Of a DNA stretch of 32,439 nucleotides, positions 1 to 10,134 are shown one piece after another. The stretch spans positions 1 to 32,439 of the forward strand of contig CALEMF010000099.1 in the NCBI GenBank assembly GCA_937911505.1, given 5' to 3'. This stretch comes from an uncultured Cytophagales bacterium. Its GTDB lineage: Bacteria > Bacteroidota > Bacteroidia > Cytophagales > Thermonemataceae. The notes beneath the pieces were generated by a model. The model saw only the letters and a program-made list of their open reading frames with translations. It did no database searches and was not told where the DNA came from. Numbering within the stretch: the first letter of the stretch is position 1; each line of letters begins with the position of its first letter. Both the position numbers and the translations under genes were made by a program.

Positions 1-120
1 TATTATTATATTTAATATAAAATAACACTCTCACAATATAAAATTTTGTGTTTCTATTTTTTCCTCCCCCCGCTTCTTTATGTAAAACCTGTAGTATTTA
101 TGCGCTGTGTTTCAAAACAC
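1..120. other. AT-rich non-coding DNA downstream of atpC
   Basis: No credible coding frame was seen. A small inverted repeat (GTGTTT at 107-112, AAACAC at 115-120) abuts the atpC stop codon. It could form a weak 3' hairpin for the minus-strand atpDC transcript, but no T-run follows it on that strand. A second weak repeat (CACAA / TTGTG) lies at about 32-50. Confidence 0.4.
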
Positions 121-384
121 CTAGCTTTTCTTCTCTTCTTTAACGATCCCCTCTACTAGTACCTTAATATTATTTTTCAATACTTCTACTACCCCTCCCT
201 CAATAAGCATAGATACGGGCTTTTTGCCTGCCTCAGTATACTTCATTTCTCCTCTGTCGAGGGTAGAGATAATCGAAGCGTGATTTTGAAGTACTTGAAA
301 AGAGCCTTTCTTACCAGGGAAAGTAGCAGACTGTACTTCACCAGTAAAGATCATTTCGTCAGGGGTGATAATTTCTAAAAGCAT
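121..384 (-). CDS. atpC: F1F0 ATP synthase subunit epsilon (short form)
   Basis: This is the epsilon subunit of the F1 sector, which sits on the central stalk and couples proton flow to ATP synthesis. The protein (87 aa, starting MLLEIITPDEMIFTGEV) matches the N-terminal beta-sandwich domain of AtpC, including the 'G.F.VL..HA.IIS.L..G' pattern. The start at 384 is chosen because the family's N-terminus begins there; the frame stays open upstream to 456, but that part (MIANALGLPRR...) overlaps the intergenic hairpin and does not look like AtpC. The C-terminal two-helix domain of the roughly 130-aa versions is absent. Short AtpC proteins are, to my knowledge, common in Bacteroidota. It lies 77 bp downstream of atpD and is presumably co-transcribed with it. 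Confidence 0.93.
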   Translation of the reverse strand: MLLEIITPDEMIFTGEVQSATFPGKKGSFQVLQNHASIISTLDRGEMKYTEAGKKPVSMLIEGGVVEVLKNNIKVLVEGIVKEEKKS

Positions 385-422
385 CTTGTAATATAACAAT
401 ATGAGTTTGAAGTATGCATAAC

Positions 423-447
423 AACGCCTTGGGAGCCCCAAGGCGTT
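423..447 (-). other. Intercistronic hairpin between atpD and atpC
   Basis: This is a perfect 11-bp inverted repeat: arm 423-433, loop 434-436, arm 437-447. It is GC-rich and sits between the atpD stop and the atpC start. Neither strand has a T-run after it, so it is not a typical intrinsic terminator. Its position fits an RNA processing, stability or attenuation element that lowers epsilon output relative to beta (inference). Confidence 0.6.
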
Positions 448-461
448 GGCTATCAATAGCT

Positions 462-1973
<1,512 letters not shown>

Positions 1974-2018
1974 TTATTTAATTATTCTGTATGATGAGTA
2001 TCAGTTAAATTCAAGGGG

Positions 2019-2049
2019 CAAATTTAGTAGTTATCTTAGTACTTGCAAA
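2019..2049 (-). promoter_or_regulatory. Bacteroidota-type promoter for atpD-atpC
   Basis: Read on the minus strand, TTTG (2049-2046) is followed after exactly 19 bp by TAAATTTG (2026-2019). This matches the Bacteroidota consensus TTTG-N19-TAnnTTTG. It lies 49 bp upstream of the atpD ATG, so transcription should start near 2012. Confidence 0.75.
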
Positions 2050-2094
2050 CATTTCATCCTAAAATGATCTCCTGTAGAGAGAATGAAGAAGCTA

Positions 2095-4077
2095 CTATAG
2101 CTCATCTTCGGCGAGTACTACCAAGTAGTCTTTTTCAGTAATGGTAAGGGAGGCATCTTTAGGTAAATTAAGTCTTACACCAAAGTTCATTTCTATACTA
2201 TTAGAGAAACTTCCAATGCGTATGCCCAAGCACACCTCTGCTCGCTCGTTGGCAATGGCAATTAAGTCGGCAAAGCGTACTTCTATAGGGAAGGTTTCGA
2301 AGTAGAGCCAAGCCGGTTTTACATAAATCTCACTTCCTTCGCTTTGGAAAATATCATCGTACAATTTTTTCATTTTAGGCTCCTCGCTCAGTTGCGCCAA
2401 AATCATGGTGATTAGCTTATTACTAGTAATAAAATCATCTACATCTGTTTGTATAAGCAAGTCTTGATTTTCAGAGTGGAGTACCTGTGTAATGATTTTG
2501 GTTTTGGGCTGCTCCATATGGCTGTCCGAAATGATTTTCCTTAACATAATAAGAATCATCAATGTATCTGAATCTATTTTTTCCGCAGAAAGCTCGTCCT
2601 CGTCCTGAGATAGGATGATAATATTATCATATCCAAAGGGCTGTATTTGCTTGAGTTCTTCGTAATTAAGCGGATTGGCAAAAAGGAGCTGAATAGTAAA
2701 AGAAGGATGGGCTTCTTGTAATTGTTGGATCGTTTGACAACAGAGCTGCGAGGTATCTTTAATGATAATATCGAAAGTAGAGTCTTGCATTAAATAGGTG
2801 CTTGCTCCGTGTATAAAAGTAGCCGCAATATCATGCCAACCTAAGATGAGCGTCTTTTTAGTTGTTTTTAGCAAGGTTTTGCCAGGTAGAGAACGGCGCT
2901 TTTGCGTATACAGGGGTTGCGGACTGAAGTGAATAGTAGAGTTGTCTTGGGCTAGCATAACTACAATATCTTCATTATTTACCCTAAAGTCTTTGGGAGG
3001 ACGTAGCAGGAGCTGTCCATCAGGTCGATAAACGCCTAAAGGAATACCATCTTTAAAATGGTAGGGGAGATTATAAAACTGAATACCGTTCCACTGGCTT
3101 CGATGAAAGTAAATCTCATTCCCCGCAAAGGAGAGAATCTCATAGTATACACGCTCTAAGCCACTTGTAAGAGAGGTTTGAAGGAGCAACTTGCCCATCA
3201 TTTTCCAACTGGCAATCGAGATGATCTTCTCGTCATTAAAAAAACTAATAAGCTGTCTTTTCTCTTCTGCAAAAATTTCTGCGATGATAGGAAGCTTATT
3301 TTTCCCCCCTTGACAAGCCGTAAGCGCCATAATCACTTTTACCGCATGATTGTCAGAGTTTATTCTTTGCTCTTCAGAAGCGTTATCGGCGCAGGTCGTT
3401 AAAATAATGACAGACTTAGCTTTGTGTGCACTAATACGCTTCAACTGATTGATGGAGGAGGCACTACCCGTACGGGTGATAACGCGGGTAGTTTTTGCGT
3501 CAAGAATATTTTTGTAGATAGCGTCGTCCATTTCTTCTTTATCTTCTTCTGCTAAAATGACAACACAAGCTTTCTTTTCACTTTCGTTGGCAATGACGAG
3601 CTCACTGATAATGTCTAGCACACGCTCATTCCAGCCCAATATAAGCGTATGGCGCTCTTCAAGTACTTGCTTCGTACCTTTTCTAAACTGATAAAGAGAG
3701 TTTTGTACTGAAGTAGTAAGAAAAGCGATAAAGGTAGAAAAAATAACTACACCTATAAAGCCCGTAAGTACGGTAGCGATCTTCACTAAGGCGCTAGATC
3801 GGTTATCGTAGTTCATATTTCCAGGGTCGGTCATTTGAAGGTAAGTACCCCACAAATGATCTCCGTATGAATCATAGGCGTCCCAATCGGGTAAAAATTG
3901 TAACATAACCCAACGGAAAATGATCATGAGTAAAAAGGAGGCTATGAAAATAAAGAAGAGAGAGATAAAGATAGAGGAACCCCCTTTACCGATAAATTTT
4001 TCAAACCTGTATAAAAGCCTTTCGCGAGACATAGGGCGCATAGTGAGTGTGAATTTTGTATAATCGTGTTTTACCAA
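2095..4077 (-). CDS. CASTOR/POLLUX-like ion channel with two RCK-type domains
   Basis: This is a predicted cation channel of the CASTOR/POLLUX (DMI1) family, known from plant nuclear envelopes and bacteria. Its 660 aa comprise TM1 at about 34-55, a pore segment with TDPGNMN at about 83-89, TM2 at about 97-121, and two Rossmann-like RCK modules opening with HTLILGWN (about 143-150) and KTLILGWH (about 408-415). The TDPGN stretch matches the place of the unusual ADAGN-type filter of CASTOR rather than the TVGYG filter of K+ channels. By family knowledge, the RCK modules gate the pore in response to a ligand such as Ca2+. The ion and ligand here are not known. The start at 4077 gives the longest form; Met13 or Met16 are possible alternatives. 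It is transcribed divergently from nadE. Confidence 0.82.
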   Translation of the reverse strand: MVKHDYTKFTLTMRPMSRERLLYRFEKFIGKGGSSIFISLFFIFIASFLLMIIFRWVMLQFLPDWDAYDSYGDHLWGTYLQMTDPGNMNYDNRSSALVKIATVLTGFIGVVIFSTFIAFLTTSVQNSLYQFRKGTKQVLEERHTLILGWNERVLDIISELVIANESEKKACVVILAEEDKEEMDDAIYKNILDAKTTRVITRTGSASSINQLKRISAHKAKSVIILTTCADNASEEQRINSDNHAVKVIMALTACQGGKNKLPIIAEIFAEEKRQLISFFNDEKIISIASWKMMGKLLLQTSLTSGLERVYYEILSFAGNEIYFHRSQWNGIQFYNLPYHFKDGIPLGVYRPDGQLLLRPPKDFRVNNEDIVVMLAQDNSTIHFSPQPLYTQKRRSLPGKTLLKTTKKTLILGWHDIAATFIHGASTYLMQDSTFDIIIKDTSQLCCQTIQQLQEAHPSFTIQLLFANPLNYEELKQIQPFGYDNIIILSQDEDELSAEKIDSDTLMILIMLRKIISDSHMEQPKTKIITQVLHSENQDLLIQTDVDDFITSNKLITMILAQLSEEPKMKKLYDDIFQSEGSEIYVKPAWLYFETFPIEVRFADLIAIANERAEVCLGIRIGSFSNSIEMNFGVRLNLPKDASLTITEKDYLVVLAEDEL

Positions 4078-4111
4078 TGAGCACGCTCTACAACAAAAGC
4101 GTGTGTATTAA

Positions 4112-4119
4112 CAAAGATA
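4112..4119 (-). promoter_or_regulatory. TAnnTTTG -7 element of the channel gene
   Basis: TATCTTTG on the minus strand (4119 to 4112) matches TAnnTTTG exactly and lies 34 bp upstream of the ATG. No convincing TTG was seen at the usual spacing, so the call is tentative. Confidence 0.42.
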
Positions 4120-4256
4120 AAAATTACTTCATAACACATAAAAAACCAGCCGAAAAACTATATGCTTTAACGAATTGTCTATTTTTCTATAAATTTAGCT
4201 ACAAAATCGTCATCTTGTTTTTCACATAGTAAGAAACTATTTAATCTAAAAGTAGT

Positions 4257-6230
4257 ATGAGGCTCATTAAGGTAGGCGCTGGTATCGTCAATCAAACACC
4301 TTTGGACTGGGAAGGAAATTTCAACAATATTATTGGCGCTATAGAGCAAGCGAGAAAAGAAAAAGTAAGTATTCTTTGTCTTCCAGAGCTGTGTATATCG
4401 GGTTATGGTTGTGAAGATGCTTTCTATGCCCCCAATACCATCGAAAAATCACTCACTTATTTAGAAAAAATTGTCCCTCATACCGCAGGCATGGTGGTTT
4501 CCGTCGGGTTACCCATCATTGTACACAATAAACTATACAATGCAGCTTGCCTCATCGTGAATGGCGTGATTCAGGGCTTTGTTGCAAAAAAGTTTTTAGC
4601 AGGCAACGGTATCCATTATGAGCCGCGCTGGTTTACACCGTGGACAATAGACGGCTACGATAAGATCACGCTATCTGGACAGCAATACCCCATCGGGGAT
4701 ATTTATTTCGATGTAGGCGGGATCAAAATAGGCTTTGAAATTTGTGAAGACGCTTGGGTGGCTAATCGTCCTGGGAGAGAGCTATACCTTTATGGTATAG
4801 ACTTGATTTTAAATCCAAGTGCTAGCCATTTTGCCTTTTCTAAGCTAGAAGTACGTAAAAGATTTGTCTTAGAAGGATCGCGTGCCTTTGGTGTTACCTA
4901 TGTGTACGCTAATTTACTAGGGAACGAAGCAGGAAGAGCCATCTACGACGGAGGAGGAATGATCGCTTCTAGTGGTAGCTTACTAGCCATTGGCGAACGC
5001 CTTTCCTTTAGAGACTACCACGTAACAACTGCAACAGTAGATATTAGCCTCTCTAGATTAGCACAGGTACAAATGCATACCCTAGAAGTACCCGAAGATT
5101 ACGGACATTGTATGCAAATAGCTTTCGATTACCCGCCTTTACTCCCTCAAGTACTCTCTCCAAAAGAAGCAAGTTGGGAAAATAGTGACTACATCAAGGA
5201 AGAAGAATTTTCTAGGGCCATGGTATTAGGGCTATTTGATTATTTGAGAAAAAGTTATTCCAATGGCTTTGTCATTTCTTTGAGTGGAGGAGCAGACTCT
5301 TCTTCTTTGGTATGTTTATCACGCCTGATGATCGACCTCGTCATACGAGAGATAGGGATAGAAGGCTTGCACAAGAAGCTTGCTTACATTAAAGACATTA
5401 CACAATGTACCTCGGCTGATGCATTGGCCAAGCGACTTATCACTACTGCTTATCAAGGTACAGAGAATAGTGGAGAAGTGACCCTAACCGCTGCCTCGAA
5501 GCTAGCCGAAGCGGTATCAGCCGACTTCCATCACCTGAAAATAGACAAGGTAGTAGAAGAGTATATTAGAATTATTTCGGAGAGTTTGGGAAGAGCACTC
5601 ACTTGGGAGGAAGATGATATTACCTTACAAAATATTCAAGCAAGGGGACGTGCGCCTAGTATTTGGATGTTTGCCAATATTAAAAATGCGCTTTTACTTT
5701 CCACCAGTAACCGCTCAGAGGCTGCTGTAGGTTATGCCACGATGGACGGCGATACATCAGGTGGGCTAAGCCCCATTGCAGGTATCGACAAAGATTACCT
5801 ACGGTATTGGCTGCGTTGGCTAGAGAAAGAAGGCGTAGAAGGAAAATATACCATTCCAGCCTTATCTTATGTAAATGAGCAACAACCCACTGCCGAACTA
5901 CGACCGAAAGCCTCTAAGCAGACAGACGAAGGTGACTTAATGCCTTACAATATTCTTGACGACATCGAAGAGTTTGCCATTCGAGACAAACGTTCTCCCG
6001 TAGCGTGCTTTCACTTATTACAAGCCAAGCACCCTGATCTGGAGAAGGCGCAGATCAAACAATACGTTGAAAAGTTCTTCAAACTCTGGAGCCGTAATCA
6101 GTGGAAACGTGAGCGCTATGCGCCTTCCTTTCACTTGGACGATAAAAATCTAGATCCTAAAACGTGGTGTCGTTTTCCCATTCTATCGGGTAGCTTTAGG
6201 CAAGAGCTAGAGGAGCTACGATTACTGTGA
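4257..6230 (+). CDS. nadE: Glutamine-dependent NAD+ synthetase
   Basis: This enzyme carries out the last step of NAD+ synthesis, amidating deamido-NAD+ with ATP and ammonia released from glutamine. The 657-aa protein has an N-terminal nitrilase-like glutaminase domain (about 1-285) and a C-terminal NAD synthetase domain (about 315-657). The glutaminase triad is visible: Glu44 in LPELC, Lys111 in the AKKFL segment, and Cys163 in FEICEDAW. The synthetase domain carries the PP-loop SLSGGADSS at about 341-349. Its length suits the long two-domain class also found in actinobacteria. It is monocistronic, with a 426-bp non-coding stretch downstream, and diverges from the channel gene across a 179-bp gap. 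Confidence 0.96.
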   Translation: MRLIKVGAGIVNQTPLDWEGNFNNIIGAIEQARKEKVSILCLPELCISGYGCEDAFYAPNTIEKSLTYLEKIVPHTAGMVVSVGLPIIVHNKLYNAACLIVNGVIQGFVAKKFLAGNGIHYEPRWFTPWTIDGYDKITLSGQQYPIGDIYFDVGGIKIGFEICEDAWVANRPGRELYLYGIDLILNPSASHFAFSKLEVRKRFVLEGSRAFGVTYVYANLLGNEAGRAIYDGGGMIASSGSLLAIGERLSFRDYHVTTATVDISLSRLAQVQMHTLEVPEDYGHCMQIAFDYPPLLPQVLSPKEASWENSDYIKEEEFSRAMVLGLFDYLRKSYSNGFVISLSGGADSSSLVCLSRLMIDLVIREIGIEGLHKKLAYIKDITQCTSADALAKRLITTAYQGTENSGEVTLTAASKLAEAVSADFHHLKIDKVVEEYIRIISESLGRALTWEEDDITLQNIQARGRAPSIWMFANIKNALLLSTSNRSEAAVGYATMDGDTSGGLSPIAGIDKDYLRYWLRWLEKEGVEGKYTIPALSYVNEQQPTAELRPKASKQTDEGDLMPYNILDDIEEFAIRDKRSPVACFHLLQAKHPDLEKAQIKQYVEKFFKLWSRNQWKRERYAPSFHLDDKNLDPKTWCRFPILSGSFRQELEELRLL

Positions 6231-6656
6231 TAAATCGTCACTAAAATGAATTGTGTTAAAATCTGATTGTTAGTATCTTACGATAAGTATAAAATGCTAT
6301 AATATTACTAACTAATGTATAACTTAACGCAGATAAAGGGGTAGCAGATAGCCTATCACAATTGAAAGTCAGTAGCTAAGTTACCGAAAAACGCAACCAG
6401 CAGATGTCGACCAGTAGCCTCCTTCATAATTTGTATTCTTTGTACTCTTTTTCACTCAGTCGATATGTAATATTACCTGATCTTTACCTATTTTAGTGAG
6501 AAGAGAAGCGTTCGCAGGTAGTGCATCCTTTCTGAGGAGCTATGATGCTTAATAAGTAGCTGTACCAGTACAATACAAATAGTCTTAAGAGATAGTGTGT
6601 TGTTTTAAGCTGGACACCTAATTACCCTAGTTTTACATTAAATCTCAACACCGAAT
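6231..6656. other. 426-bp intergenic region before the phosphatase array
   Basis: No supported gene or strong hairpin was found. A near match to the -7 element (TAGTTTTA, 6628-6635) lies 21 bp before the first array gene, but its only TTG (6600-6602) is 25 bp upstream, longer than usual. The region probably holds the leader of the first phosphatase gene. Confidence 0.4.
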
Positions 6657-8135
6657 ATGAATGCGATACAATTCTTTGTACCAGACACCCTTCAAGAAAA
6701 TACTGACGATTACAGAAAAGCGCGTACGTTTGTAAGAGGCCTCCTCATTTCACTTTTATGTTGCTTGCTTTATATTCCTGTATATGGCTCTGCCGACTAT
6801 CGCTGGGCAGTATATACACTAATAGCTAACTGCTTGATGATGGTGGTGGTCGCTTTTATCTTTAAGGCAACACATTCTTTTTTACTTGCTGGGCATCTAT
6901 TTGTAGCCTGTGTTTTTTTTACACTTTTATCGTTCTTATCTACTTCTGGTGCGATTGTAATTGCCTCTTGTTGGCTTGTTTTATGTCCTATGTTTGCATT
7001 CCTCTATATTAGCAAAAGCGCAGGTTATACGTGGGCCGCCATTACGATCACTGCTGTTGCTACTTTACAAATAGCTCAATTACTTCAATATGAGTTTCCA
7101 GTTTTGCTAGAGGGAAAATGGGTAGCACGGCTAGAAATAGGCGCTAGCGTAGGAATCATCATTGTTGTGGTGGCAGTCGTCGTTACCTACGAGGCAGAAA
7201 GAGACAAGCTCTTAAGGCAACTAAGAAAGAGCCACAAAGATATTAGTGAGCAAAATCAGGAAATTACACAGCAAAATGAAGAGATTCGCCAGCAGCAAGA
7301 AGAAATCATGACGATCAATGAAAACCTAGAAGGAGAGAAGAAAAAACTGGTAGAAGCCCATGACCTCATTCAAGCGACTAATAAAAATGTGACCGATAGC
7401 ATCCGCTACGCCAGTACCATTCAGCAAGCGATATTACCAGATCAAAACCATATGGGAAAGATTTTCAGTGATTTATTTGTCCTCTATAAGCCTAAAGACA
7501 TTGTTTCGGGCGACTTCTACTGGATGACACAAGTAGATGGCAAAAAAGTGATTGCTGTATGTGATTGTACAGGTCACGGAGTACCGGGTGCTTTTATGTC
7601 AATGATTGGCGCCATGCTCTTAACGGAGATTGTAAGTAAGCAAGAGGTAACTGATCCCGCTCAAATTTTAGAATTACTCGATAGTAGTGTACGTAAAAGA
7701 TTGAACCAAAGAGAAGGTAATAACAAAGATGGTATGGATGTTTGTCTATGTGTAATAGAAGAACAAGGAGAAAAAGTACAAATAAGCTTTGCAGGAGCTA
7801 AACGCGACTTATATTATTATACGGCGCAATCGCTAGGACTACTGAAAGGAGATAGAAGAACCATCGGTGGTTTTATGATCAGTAACGAAAACTTTACTAA
7901 AGTAACACTATCACTCAATAAAGACGATATCTTGTACTTATCAACCGATGGACTGTTTGACCAAGCCAATCAGGAGAGAGAGAAGTTTGGCAGTCGGCGC
8001 TTTAGAGAGTTTGTTGCTTTGTATAAGCAAGAATCAATGCTACAACAAAGTGCGCTTCTCGATCATATGCTACGACAACACCAAAGGGACACTCCCCAAC
8101 GAGATGATATCACCTTAATAGGTATTAAGCTGTAG
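6657..8135 (+). CDS. Membrane sensor SpoIIE-type PP2C phosphatase, array copy 1
   Basis: This is a predicted Ser/Thr protein phosphatase of the SpoIIE/RsbU class, whose known members dephosphorylate STAS-domain anti-anti-sigma proteins. The 492-aa protein has six hydrophobic helices (about 25-43, 48-70, 75-97, 99-118, 124-145, 159-178), a Gln/Glu-rich coiled coil (about 179-241) and a phosphatase domain (about 242-492). The Mn/Mg-binding acidic residues are intact: Asp286 in GDFYW, Asp303 in CDCTGHGVPG, Asp431 in STDGL and the RDD pair at 483-484. The N-terminus has a conserved 'TDDYRKA' signature. Its ligand is unknown. It heads an array of four co-oriented paralogues, and its membrane half differs clearly from theirs. 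Confidence 0.9.
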   Translation: MNAIQFFVPDTLQENTDDYRKARTFVRGLLISLLCCLLYIPVYGSADYRWAVYTLIANCLMMVVVAFIFKATHSFLLAGHLFVACVFFTLLSFLSTSGAIVIASCWLVLCPMFAFLYISKSAGYTWAAITITAVATLQIAQLLQYEFPVLLEGKWVARLEIGASVGIIIVVVAVVVTYEAERDKLLRQLRKSHKDISEQNQEITQQNEEIRQQQEEIMTINENLEGEKKKLVEAHDLIQATNKNVTDSIRYASTIQQAILPDQNHMGKIFSDLFVLYKPKDIVSGDFYWMTQVDGKKVIAVCDCTGHGVPGAFMSMIGAMLLTEIVSKQEVTDPAQILELLDSSVRKRLNQREGNNKDGMDVCLCVIEEQGEKVQISFAGAKRDLYYYTAQSLGLLKGDRRTIGGFMISNENFTKVTLSLNKDDILYLSTDGLFDQANQEREKFGSRRFREFVALYKQESMLQQSALLDHMLRQHQRDTPQRDDITLIGIKL

Positions 8136-8477
8136 AATACTTACTAAAGTTTGAATCTTCACTAAGAAGCCATATCCCGTTAAAACTCACAAGAGCGTAT
8201 TGAGAAGCATTTAGGATCCTATTCCTGCAACAGGTAAAAAACAAGAAGTTTATTGCGCTTATTGAGAATAAACTCATCTGTCAAAATATAGTACTTTCTT
8301 CTAATTTATTACTCCTCTTTAAGGAATAATTAAGAGCCATAAAGTGTTTGCAGGAGGCTTTAAGCTTGAGATAACCTCTAAATCTTACGCATAACAGATA
8401 GCAAATATTAAGAGATTAAAGCTAACAGAAAAAATCTATATATTTGAACCGTCATCTAAAAAACCATGTAAATTAAT
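8136..8477. other. 342-bp spacer between array copies 1 and 2
   Basis: The spacer is AT-rich and shows no coding frame and no strong terminator hairpin. It contains an exact -7 element near its right end at 8439-8446, which suggests that copy 2 has its own promoter. Confidence 0.4.
8439..8446 (+). promoter_or_regulatory. TAnnTTTG -7 element of array copy 2
   Basis: TATATTTG matches the Bacteroidota -7 consensus exactly and sits 31 bp upstream of the copy 2 ATG. No clear TTG lies 17-23 bp upstream of it, so it may be a weak or activator-dependent promoter. Confidence 0.45.
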
Positions 8478-9953
8478 ATGAATCTTGTTACTTACTTTAT
8501 ACCTGAAAGTATACCCCGAGGTACCGACGAATACCGTAAGGCCAGCACTTTTGTACCGGGAATTATAGCCGCGGTTGGCTTTTGTAGTTCACACGCCATT
8601 GCCTATACTTTTATAGATTACTATTGGGCAACGTACACACTTGGCTTTACAACACTGTTTTTAATTGCGATCGCTTTCATTTTCAAAAAAACAGCTTCTT
8701 TTCCCATAGCAGGCAATTTGTATACACTTTCTGCTTTTATTTCAACTAGTTTCTTAGCCCTAACGAGTGGTACTATCACAGGGCCGCTTTTCTTTGTGCT
8801 CTGCCCCATCTATAGCTTTTTTTATGTAAGCAGAAAGTCTGGGTACTTTTGGTTAATCCCTGTATTTATGATTTTCCTTGGTTTTAATATACTTAGGGTA
8901 TTAGGGTATGAATTACCGGTGCTATACGATCCCAAATGGATTCCTCTTCACGAGTTGGTAATTAGCCTTGGGGTTGCCTTTTTTGGGGTTAATATTGTGA
9001 TGACTTATGAAAAAGAGAAGGATAAGCTCATGTTGCAGTTACAAGATGCTTTTGATGATATTAGTGAGCAGAACCAAGAAATTACACAACAAAACGAAGA
9101 GATTCTCCAGCAGCAAGAAGAAATTTCTACGATTAATGAAAATCTAGAACAAGAAAAAGACAAACTAGTAGAAGCCAATGAACTTATTCGTGCTACGAAT
9201 AAAAATATGACAGATAGTATACGCTATGCTAGCACTATTCAGAAAGCGGTACTGCCTGATCGAAGCTACGTTGAGAAAATCTTTGGTGATCTGTTCATTC
9301 TCTACAAACCCAAAGATATTGTTTCGGGTGATTTCTACTGGGTGACACAAGTAGGTAACAAAAAAATTATTGCGGTATGCGACTGTACGGGCCATGGGGT
9401 GCCAGGTGCTTTTATGTCAATGATTGGGTCGATGCTCCTCACCGAAATTGTAAGTAAACAACAGTTTACTGAACCTGACCAAATTCTAGAGTTGATGGAT
9501 GCTAATGTACGCAAGCGACTAAACCAGAAAGAAGGGGAGAATAAAGATGGTATGGATATTTGCCTGTGTGTGATAGAAGAGCAAGGAGAGAAAGTACAGG
9601 TGAGTTTTGCAGGCGCCAAAAGAGACTTGTATTATAATTCAGAAGGGGCGTTAGGTCTGCTAAAAGGTAACCGAAGAAGTATAGGTGGCTTTATGATTAG
9701 TAAGGAAAGCTTTACCAAAATAAACTTATCGCTTAAAAAAGATGATGTCATTTACTTATCGACTGATGGCCTATTCGATCAAGCTAATCAGGAGCGAGAA
9801 AAATTTGGTAGCCAACGCTTTAGAGAGTTTGTAGCCTTGTACAAGCAGGAGTCGATGCAGCAGCAGGGCGCGCTCCTAGACCATGCGCTACGGCAGCACC
9901 AGACAGATACTCCTCAGCGAGATGATATCACCTTGGTTGGGGTTAAGTTGTAG
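8478..9953 (+). CDS. Membrane sensor SpoIIE-type PP2C phosphatase, array copy 2
   Basis: This 491-aa protein has the same layout as copy 1: 'GTDEYRKAS' near the N-terminus, six predicted membrane helices to about residue 177, a Gln/Glu-rich coiled coil, and a SpoIIE-type PP2C domain. The domain carries GDFYW, CDCTGHGVPG, STDGLFDQAN and a terminal QRDDITL, so all metal-binding positions are kept and it should be active. The membrane half differs from copy 1 at most positions but shares FIFKKTASF, a VLCP motif and GYELPVL. In the phosphatase half this copy is the most diverged of the four (for example a YYNSEG segment where copies 1, 3 and 4 read YYY). Substrate and signal are unknown. Confidence 0.9.
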   Translation: MNLVTYFIPESIPRGTDEYRKASTFVPGIIAAVGFCSSHAIAYTFIDYYWATYTLGFTTLFLIAIAFIFKKTASFPIAGNLYTLSAFISTSFLALTSGTITGPLFFVLCPIYSFFYVSRKSGYFWLIPVFMIFLGFNILRVLGYELPVLYDPKWIPLHELVISLGVAFFGVNIVMTYEKEKDKLMLQLQDAFDDISEQNQEITQQNEEILQQQEEISTINENLEQEKDKLVEANELIRATNKNMTDSIRYASTIQKAVLPDRSYVEKIFGDLFILYKPKDIVSGDFYWVTQVGNKKIIAVCDCTGHGVPGAFMSMIGSMLLTEIVSKQQFTEPDQILELMDANVRKRLNQKEGENKDGMDICLCVIEEQGEKVQVSFAGAKRDLYYNSEGALGLLKGNRRSIGGFMISKESFTKINLSLKKDDVIYLSTDGLFDQANQEREKFGSQRFREFVALYKQESMQQQGALLDHALRQHQTDTPQRDDITLVGVKL

Positions 9954-10030
9954 TGCTTTAAGTATTGACTAAACAGTTGTAATCGAAAAAGGATACTAAC
10001 ACTGATAAAAATAGAATGAAGAGGTTGCTA

Positions 10031-10071
10031 CGCCAGTAGGTTGATGTCAATGGATACATCACTTACTGGTG
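10031..10071 (+). other. Imperfect long hairpin between array copies 2 and 3
   Basis: Arm 10033-10047 pairs with 10056-10069 around an 8-nt loop, with one mismatch and one bulge; a G-U and a C-G pair at 10031-10032/10070-10071 may extend the stem. No T-run follows, so it is not a typical terminator. It could be a 3' stability element of copy 2 mRNA or a leader structure of copy 3 mRNA. Confidence 0.45.
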
Positions 10072-10134
10072 TGCTGACTGAAACCTATTGAGGTAACAGG
10101 TATTATTACAAAAATTGAACTTTGTTATAGATTT

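Noticed and set aside
7240..7330. Low-complexity Gln/Glu repeat DNA in the phosphatase genes considered as a separate repeat element
   Set aside because: It encodes the coiled-coil linker in frame in all four copies and needs no other explanation.
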